A DNA stretch of 64,000 bases, from the NCBI RefSeq assembly GCF_014836405.1, contig NZ_JACSQU010000001.1, positions 620,001 through 684,000 of the forward strand, in the 5' to 3' direction. The DNA comes from Brevundimonas guildfordensis. Its GTDB lineage: Bacteria; Pseudomonadota; Alphaproteobacteria; Caulobacterales; Caulobacteraceae. Positions 59,129 through 64,000 of the stretch are shown here, piece after piece; the first letter of the stretch is position 1, and each line of letters begins with the position of its first letter. The notes under the pieces were generated by a model, which saw only the letters and a list, made by a program, of their open reading frames with translations, made no database searches and was not told the DNA's origin. A program made the position numbers and the translations under genes.

Positions 59129-61279
59129 ATGACGTCATATCTTTGGCTGGTCATCGCGGCCGGCGCTTTGGGGGTGCTTTACGGCGCCGTCCAGACCGCC
59201 GCCCTGATGAAGGCCGACAGTGGTAATGAACGGATGCGTGAGATCGCCGCGGCGATCCAGGAAGGGGCATCCGCCTATCTGAAGCGTCAGTACACAACGA
59301 TTGGTATCGTAGGGGTCGTGATCTTGGTCGCGGCCTTTTTTCTTATCGGGATCTGGGCGGCCCTCGGCTTCCTGATCGGCGCGATCCTGTCGGGCGCGGC
59401 GGGCTATGCGGGGATGCTGATTTCCGTGCGCGCCAACGTCCGCACGGCGCAGGCCGCGTCGCAGAGCCTGTCTAAGGGACTGGACCTGGCTTTCCGCTCG
59501 GGCGCCATCACCGGCATGTTCGTGGCGGGCGGCGCGCTTCTGGGCGTGTCCGGCTACTACGCCTTCATGACGCAGGGGCTGGGCCACGCCTCGACCAGCC
59601 GCGAGGTCATCGACGGACTGGTGGCTCTGGGCTTCGGCGCCTCTCTGATTTCCATCTTCGCGCGACTGGGCGGCGGCATCTTCACCAAGGGGGCCGACGT
59701 CGGCGGCGACATGGTGGGCAAGGTCGAGGCCGGCATCCCTGAGGACGACCCCCGCAACGCCGCCACCATCGCGGACAATGTGGGCGACAACGTCGGCGAC
59801 TGCGCCGGCATGGCCGCCGACCTGTTCGAGACCTATGCCGTCACCACGGTGGCGACCATGGTGCTGGCGGCCATCTTCTTCCGCAACCAGCCCTATGTCG
59901 ACGTGCTGATGCTGTTGCCGCTGGCGATCTGCGGCGTCTGCATCGTGACCTCGATCATCGGCACCTTCTTCGTCCGTCTGGGCAAGAGCGGCAACATCAT
60001 GGGGGCGCTGTATCAGGGGTTGATCGTCACAGGCGTCCTGTCGCTGGGCGCGGTCTGGTGGGTGATCAATCAGCTTCTGCCGGGGGCGGTCGAAACCTCA
60101 GGAGGCCTGCTGATCCAGCCGATGAGTCTGTTCTGGGCGGGCGTCGTCGGCCTGCTGGTCACTGCGGCCATCGTGGTCATCACCGAATACTACACCGGCA
60201 CGGGCTTCCGTCCGGTGAAGTCGGTGGCCAACGCCTCGGTCTCGGGGCACGGCACCAACGTGATCCAGGGCCTGGCCATGTCGCTGGAATCTACCGCGTT
60301 GCCAGCCCTGACCATCATCGTCGGCATTGTCGCGGCCTTCCAGTTGGCGGGCCTGTTCGGCATCGCCATCGCCACCACGACCATGCTGGGCGTGGCGGGG
60401 ATGATCGTTGCGCTGGACGCCTTCGGCCCGGTTACGGACAACGCGGGCGGCATCGCCGAGATGGCCGGCCTGCCGCCGGAAGTCCGCGTCTCGACCGACG
60501 CTCTGGACGCCGTGGGCAACACCACCAAGGCCGTGACCAAGGGCTACGCCATCGGTTCGGCGGGTCTGGGGGCGTTGGTCCTGTTCGCCGCCTATGTGGA
60601 GGACCTCAAGTTCTTCGCAGCCGAGGCGGCGCCGGGCAGCTTCTTCTACGGTCTGGGCGCGGTCGCGTTCGACCTGTCCAACCCCTATGTCGTGGTCGGC
60701 CTGCTGTTCGGGGGGCTGTTGCCCTTCCTGTTCGGCGGTCTGTCGATGACGGCCGTGGGGCGCGCGGCTGAGGCTGTGGTGGCCGAGGTCCGGCGTCAGT
60801 TCCGCGAACATCCCGGAATCATGACCTACGAGACCAAGCCGGAATACGGGCGGGCGGTCGATATCCTGACCAGCGCGGCCATCCGCGAGATGATCGTGCC
60901 GTCGCTGCTGCCGGTGCTGTCGCCGATCGTCCTGTTCGTCGTCATCCTGTTCATCCAGCCGGACAAGGCCAACGCCTTCGCCGCGCTGGGGGCCATGCTG
61001 ATGGGGGTGATCGTGACGGGCCTGTTCGTCGCCATCTCCATGACCTCGGGCGGCGGCGCCTGGGACAACGCCAAGAAGGTGATCGAGGAAGGCTTCACCG
61101 ACAAGAACGGTGTCGTCCACGGCAAGGGCTCGGAAGCGCACAAGGCTGCGGTCACCGGCGACACTGTGGGCGATCCCTACAAGGACACCTCCGGCCCGGC
61201 GGTGAACCCGATGATCAAGATCACCAACATCGTGGCGCTGCTGCTGCTGGCGGTGCTGGCGAGCGGCAAGATCGTCTGA
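59129..61279 (+). CDS. hppA: K+-independent H+-translocating membrane pyrophosphatase
   Basis: A 716-aa integral membrane enzyme with about 16 TM helices that pumps protons using pyrophosphate. The active-site segments are [32 protein letters not shown] and [21 protein letters not shown]. The type-deciding motif [10 protein letters not shown] carries Lys where K+-dependent enzymes have Ala, so this is the K+-independent H+-pump. Followed by a strong terminator. Confidence 0.96.
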   Translation: MTSYLWLVIAAGALGVLYGAVQTAALMKADSGNERMREIAAAIQEGASAYLKRQYTTIGIVGVVILVAAFFLIGIWAALGFLIGAILSGAAGYAGMLISVRANVRTAQAASQSLSKGLDLAFRSGAITGMFVAGGALLGVSGYYAFMTQGLGHASTSREVIDGLVALGFGASLISIFARLGGGIFTKGADVGGDMVGKVEAGIPEDDPRNAATIADNVGDNVGDCAGMAADLFETYAVTTVATMVLAAIFFRNQPYVDVLMLLPLAICGVCIVTSIIGTFFVRLGKSGNIMGALYQGLIVTGVLSLGAVWWVINQLLPGAVETSGGLLIQPMSLFWAGVVGLLVTAAIVVITEYYTGTGFRPVKSVANASVSGHGTNVIQGLAMSLESTALPALTIIVGIVAAFQLAGLFGIAIATTTMLGVAGMIVALDAFGPVTDNAGGIAEMAGLPPEVRVSTDALDAVGNTTKAVTKGYAIGSAGLGALVLFAAYVEDLKFFAAEAAPGSFFYGLGAVAFDLSNPYVVVGLLFGGLLPFLFGGLSMTAVGRAAEAVVAEVRRQFREHPGIMTYETKPEYGRAVDILTSAAIREMIVPSLLPVLSPIVLFVVILFIQPDKANAFAALGAMLMGVIVTGLFVAISMTSGGGAWDNAKKVIEEGFTDKNGVVHGKGSEAHKAAVTGDTVGDPYKDTSGPAVNPMIKITNIVALLLLAVLASGKIV

Positions 61280-61298
61280 CAGCGCTCAGCTGAAACTG

Positions 61299-61338
61299 AA
61301 AACGCCCCGGAGAGCGATCTCCGGGGCGTTATCTTTTC
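61299..61338. terminator. Bidirectional terminator between hppA and bamE
   Basis: AACGCCCCGGAGA pairs with TCTCCGGGGCGTT over GCGA, followed by ATCTTTTC on the + strand and flanked by a matching GTTTTC on the minus strand. It lies 20 nt after hppA and just beyond the convergent bamE stop. Confidence 0.85.
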
Positions 61339-61355
61339 AGCCGCGCGCGAGCAGC

Positions 61356-61835
61356 TTAGTCCGGGCGGCGTTGGCCCGGAACGTCGTCTTCGGTGCGCGG
61401 CAGTTGGCCGCGGCCGACGTTGCCGAGCAGTTGCTCGAGGATGGTCAGTTGGCGGCCGCGCGTCGGGGTCTCGCGGCTCTCCATGGCGATCTGGCGGCCG
61501 TCTTCCAGGCCCAGATTGCGCACCGTGGCGACCTTGCCATCCGCCTCGTTGAAGGTGATCTCTGTGACCGTCCGCTGCGACACCTTTGGCTTGTTGTAGG
61601 TGTAGCGCTGCGTCGTCTGGGTCAGGTAGTACCAGACGCTCTCCGCCTCAAAGGTCGAGGTGGTGGACGGCGTGCCCAGCTTGGTCAGCACGGTCTCCCG
61701 CGTGTCGACGCCAGCCTCGATATCCTGAGGTTTGACGTCCACGGCCTGAAAGCCCTGGGTGGCGACAACTGGCGCGCAGGCGCCGGCGGCGGCGGCGAGC
61801 GAGGCGGCGATGATGAGCGACGTAAAACGGGGCAT
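61356..61835 (-). CDS. bamE: Outer membrane assembly lipoprotein BamE (SmpA/OmlA)
   Basis: A 159-aa lipoprotein of the beta-barrel assembly complex. The signal ends in lipobox AGAC (about residue 20). The mature BamE fold shows DIEAGVDTRETVLTKLGTPSTTSTFEAESVWYY and then RTVTEITFNEADGKVATV. A C-terminal extension (ESRETPTRGRQLTILEQLLGNVGRGQLP) is typical of alphaproteobacterial members. Divergent from the cbp3 gene. Confidence 0.92.
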   Translation of the reverse strand: MPRFTSLIIAASLAAAAGACAPVVATQGFQAVDVKPQDIEAGVDTRETVLTKLGTPSTTSTFEAESVWYYLTQTTQRYTYNKPKVSQRTVTEITFNEADGKVATVRNLGLEDGRQIAMESRETPTRGRQLTILEQLLGNVGRGQLPRTEDDVPGQRRPD

Positions 61836-61925
61836 CGGCGATGGGCCTCAAGAAATAAGGTCTTTGACCTAACCGTCGCTGCGTCCTAGTGCAACGGCGC
61901 GGCGGAAAAGGGGCCGTGAAATCCT

Positions 61926-62453
61926 ATGTTCAAGACACTCTTCAAGCGCCAGACGCAAGATCGCCATGTCCAGGCCCTGTACGCCCTGGCCGTCAATCAG
62001 GCCCGCCAGCCTGATTTTTACACGCGCCTGGGCGTCGCCGACCGCATCGACGCGCGCTTTGAGCTCTACACCCTGCACGTGCTGCTGCTGTTCGTGCGGC
62101 TGAAGCAGGACGGAGAGCGTGGCGCAGACCTGTCCCAGAAGCTGTTCGACGCCTATGTGTCGGCGCTGGATAACGTGCTGCGCGAGCTGGGGGTGGGCGA
62201 TGTCTCGGTGGGTAAGAAGATGCGTAAGCTGGGCGAAGCCCTCTACGGCCGCATGAGCGCCTATGAAAAGGCGCTGAGGGCAGGGGATCACGATGGCCTT
62301 CAGGCCTCGATCGCCCGCAATGTCTTTGAGAGCGAAGACGCCGCCGCTGGCGCGGCCCTGGCGCGCTACACCATCGATTCGCATGAAAGGCTGGCTCGAC
62401 AGTCGTCGGCCGCCGTGGAAAAGGCGCCGGACTGGGCGATGATCGTCGCATGA
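61926..62453 (+). CDS. Ubiquinol-cytochrome c chaperone (Cbp3/UQCC1 family)
   Basis: A 175-aa helical protein. The ARQPDFYTRLGVADRIDARFELYTLHVLLLFVRL segment, then SQKLFDAYVSALDNVLRELGVGDVSVGKKMRKLGEALYGRM, matches the Cbp3 family. That family assists cytochrome b biogenesis of the bc1 complex in mitochondria and is kept in alphaproteobacteria. The stop overlaps the next gene by 4 nt. The cbp3-yceD-plsX order is usual in this class. Confidence 0.9.
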   Translation: MFKTLFKRQTQDRHVQALYALAVNQARQPDFYTRLGVADRIDARFELYTLHVLLLFVRLKQDGERGADLSQKLFDAYVSALDNVLRELGVGDVSVGKKMRKLGEALYGRMSAYEKALRAGDHDGLQASIARNVFESEDAAAGAALARYTIDSHERLARQSSAAVEKAPDWAMIVA

Positions 62454-62983
62454 CCCTTCCTGCTCTCCCCTATAGCGAACCTATCCGCCTGCATCAGGTC
62501 GGCGTATCCCTGACCCGTCGATTGGAGCCGGACGACGCAGCCCGCGCGCGGATTGCGCGGGCCTTGAGCCTGAAATCGCTCGATCGATTCGTCGCAGATA
62601 TGGAGATCGTCCCCACCGTGTCGGGTTGGCGCATGGACGGTCGGGTCCAGGCGGAGGCCGTTCAGGCCTGCGTCCTGACGCTAGAGCCGCTGCCTGTCGG
62701 CATCGACGAGCGATTTTCGATCAACCTGACCGAAACGGCGCCCGAGATTCAGGCCAACGAGGAAGGCGAGATCGATCTGGAGCTGGACGACGACTCGGCC
62801 GACGTCGTGGAAAATGGTCAGATCGACCTGGGCCAGTACGCGGTCGAACAGTTGGCCCTGCATCTGGATCCCTATCCCCGCAAGGAAGGCGCGGTTTTCG
62901 AACAGCCGCCGGAGCCCGGAGAAATCTCGCCCTTTGGCGTGTTGAAGGCGCTGAAGCCTGGCGGCCAAACCGACAAGAGTTGA
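62450..62983 (+). CDS. DUF177 (YceD) family protein
   Basis: A 177-aa protein of the YceD type, associated with 23S rRNA levels and ribosome assembly. Evidence is the central VQAEAVQACVLTLEPLPVGIDERFSINL and the acidic EGEIDLELDDDSADVVENGQIDLGQYAVEQLALHLDPYPRK. The CxxC-like region is reduced to one Cys. The bacterial neighbour rpmF is not present between it and plsX. Coupled to cbp3. Confidence 0.9.
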   Translation: MTLPALPYSEPIRLHQVGVSLTRRLEPDDAARARIARALSLKSLDRFVADMEIVPTVSGWRMDGRVQAEAVQACVLTLEPLPVGIDERFSINLTETAPEIQANEEGEIDLELDDDSADVVENGQIDLGQYAVEQLALHLDPYPRKEGAVFEQPPEPGEISPFGVLKALKPGGQTDKS

Positions 62984-63080
62984 CCTAAGGTCGCTCAAGC
63001 CTCATCCACGGTGCGACATTTTCGTCCGCTCGCCCTAAACTGAAGCGCCGCGGCAAGACGGCGACGGAGTCGATTTTCAC

Positions 63081-64000
63081 TTGGCATCACCGATACTAAT
63101 CTCGCTCGACGCCATGGGCGGGGACCATGGGCCTTCCGTCGTGGTTGGGGGCGTAAAGGCTTACATCGCCCGTTACGGCGGCGAAGGCGTCCGTTTTCAA
63201 CTGCATGGCGATGAGGCGGCGATCCGCGCCGAGGTCGCCCGCAATGGCCTGCCGACTGATGTCTGCGAAATCCGCCACACGGACAAAGTCGTGGGCATGG
63301 ACGAAAAACCCGCCCAGGCCATGCGCCGGGGCAAGGGTTCCAGCCTGTGGAACGCCATTGAGGCGGTCAAGCTCGGCGAGGCTCAGGCCGCCGTGTCGGC
63401 CGGCAACACCGGCGCTCTGATGGCTATCTCGAAGCTGCTGTTGCGTATGGCGGTGGATGGGCTGGAGCGGCCCGCCATTGTCGCCAGCTGGCCGACGAAA
63501 CGCGGCTTCACCGCCGTGCTGGACGTCGGCGCCAACATCGGTAGCGACGCGCGTCAGCTGGTCGAGTTCGCTATCATGGGCGAGGCCTTTCAGTCGGCTG
63601 TTCACGGTGTGGAGAAGCCGACCGTCGGCATTCTAAATGTCGGCTCCGAGGACATGAAGGGTCATGAAGAGGTGCGCGAGGCTCACGCGGTCCTTCGCAC
63701 GGACGCGGTGCCGGTGAACTACACCGGCTTCGTCGAGGGGCACGACATCGCCGCCGGCACGGTCGACGTGGTGGTCACGGACGGCTTCACAGGCAACGTC
63801 GCGCTCAAGACGGCCGAGGGCACGGCCCGCTTTATTTCCGGCCTGCTGAAAGAGGCTTTGACCTCGGGCCCCATGGCCAAGATGGGCGCCCTGATCGCCA
63901 TGCCTGCGCTGAAGAAGATGGCGCGTCGCATCGACCCCAGCAGCGTCAACGGCGGCCCCCTGCTGGGCCTGAACGGCATCGTGGTGAAGAGCCACGGCGG
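63081..64000 (+). CDS. plsX: Phosphate acyltransferase PlsX, 5' part (runs off the window)
   Basis: The first 306 codons of PlsX, which makes acyl-phosphate from acyl-ACP for phospholipid synthesis. The TTG at 63081 opens ASPILISLDAMGGDHGPSVVVGG, the family N-terminus, with GGAG upstream. Later segments are NGLPTDVCEIRHT, MRRGKGSSLWNAIEAVKLGEAQAAVSAGNTGALMAIS and GFVEGHDIAAGTVDVVVTDGFTGN. It ends in-frame at the window edge (GLNGIVVKSHGG), shortly before the expected C-terminus. Confidence 0.93.
   Translation, partial: MASPILISLDAMGGDHGPSVVVGGVKAYIARYGGEGVRFQLHGDEAAIRAEVARNGLPTDVCEIRHTDKVVGMDEKPAQAMRRGKGSSLWNAIEAVKLGEAQAAVSAGNTGALMAISKLLLRMAVDGLERPAIVASWPTKRGFTAVLDVGANIGSDARQLVEFAIMGEAFQSAVHGVEKPTVGILNVGSEDMKGHEEVREAHAVLRTDAVPVNYTGFVEGHDIAAGTVDVVVTDGFTGNVALKTAEGTARFISGLLKEALTSGPMAKMGALIAMPALKKMARRIDPSSVNGGPLLGLNGIVVKSHG

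Overview
The window is a gene-dense, GC-rich stretch of an alphaproteobacterial chromosome, most likely Caulobacterales and probably Brevundimonas or a close relative. That placement is inferred from gene content and motifs, not from a database search. The main clues are a divergent fliX/flgI flagellar locus with an FlbY-like gene, a perfect alphaproteobacterial LexA box (GAAC-N7-GAAC) before uvrA, a perfect CtrA-type box (TTAA-N7-TTAACC), C4-pathway 5-aminolevulinate synthase, an HWE-family histidine kinase, TrmFO, a Cbp3-YceD-plsX cluster and a K+-independent membrane pyrophosphatase. No prophage, transposase or CRISPR array was seen. The window begins inside gatA and ends inside plsX.

Layout. 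1-2.3 kb: gatA (end) and gatB. 2.3-4.5 kb: a pirin divergent from serS. 4.4-10.2 kb: surE-pcm-nlpD-like (the E. coli gene order), then yajC-secD-secF. 10.3-14.6 kb: a short squalene/phytoene synthase-like protein, an MFS carrier, trmFO and a membrane protein. 14.6-20.6 kb: uvrA under a LexA box, a lipoprotein, a group III truncated haemoglobin, and an ABC-F ATPase whose start lies inside a 45-codon small ORF. 20.6-24.7 kb: the flagellar block (EAL protein, flbY-like, flgJ rod-binding protein, flgI, divergent fliX). 24.9-32.3 kb: dksA, gltX, a LOG-family enzyme, lipoproteins, a candidate CtrA-controlled small RNA, an orphan amino-acid-binding lipoprotein, a DAACS symporter and a sulfurtransferase. 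32.4-36.9 kb: kdsA, hldE and hldD for LPS inner core, plus a DUF3089 protein lacking its nucleophile. 36.9-39.7 kb: HWE kinase and single-domain response regulator, then small proteins. 39.7-43.2 kb: tRNA-Val(CAC), a WcbI/GSCFA two-gene unit and a second DAACS symporter. 43.3-50.6 kb: gph, glmU-rpiA, an exported protein, glutathione reductase, an exported methyltransferase-like protein and a 3-hydroxyisobutyrate dehydrogenase-type enzyme. 50.6-58.5 kb: a palindromic intergenic repeat, hemA, a DUF6898 protein, glyA, nrdR and the riboflavin run (reductase-only RibD, RibE, RibBX, RibH) into nusB and thiL. 58.5-64 kb: an exported protein, hppA, bamE, cbp3, yceD and plsX.

Most of the window is housekeeping: translation, protein export, envelope and cofactor synthesis. 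Within runs, genes are tightly coupled by TGATG, ATGA or TTGA overlaps.

The observations that stand out are these. (1) A 62-nt leader, with three 9-nt AGAC-type direct repeats and a conserved hairpin over the Shine-Dalgarno, occurs twice: directly before gor and directly before ribE. This may be a regulon joining flavin synthesis to a FAD-dependent redox enzyme. (2) A CtrA box is followed by a short two-hairpin transcript unit ending in a terminator, with no ORF. (3) The riboflavin operon encodes only the reductase half of RibD and a RibBA whose GTP cyclohydrolase II cysteines are missing. (4) Several proteins look like degenerate or relocated enzymes: a DUF3089 without its serine, an exported SAM-methyltransferase fold, and a short phytoene synthase-like protein.
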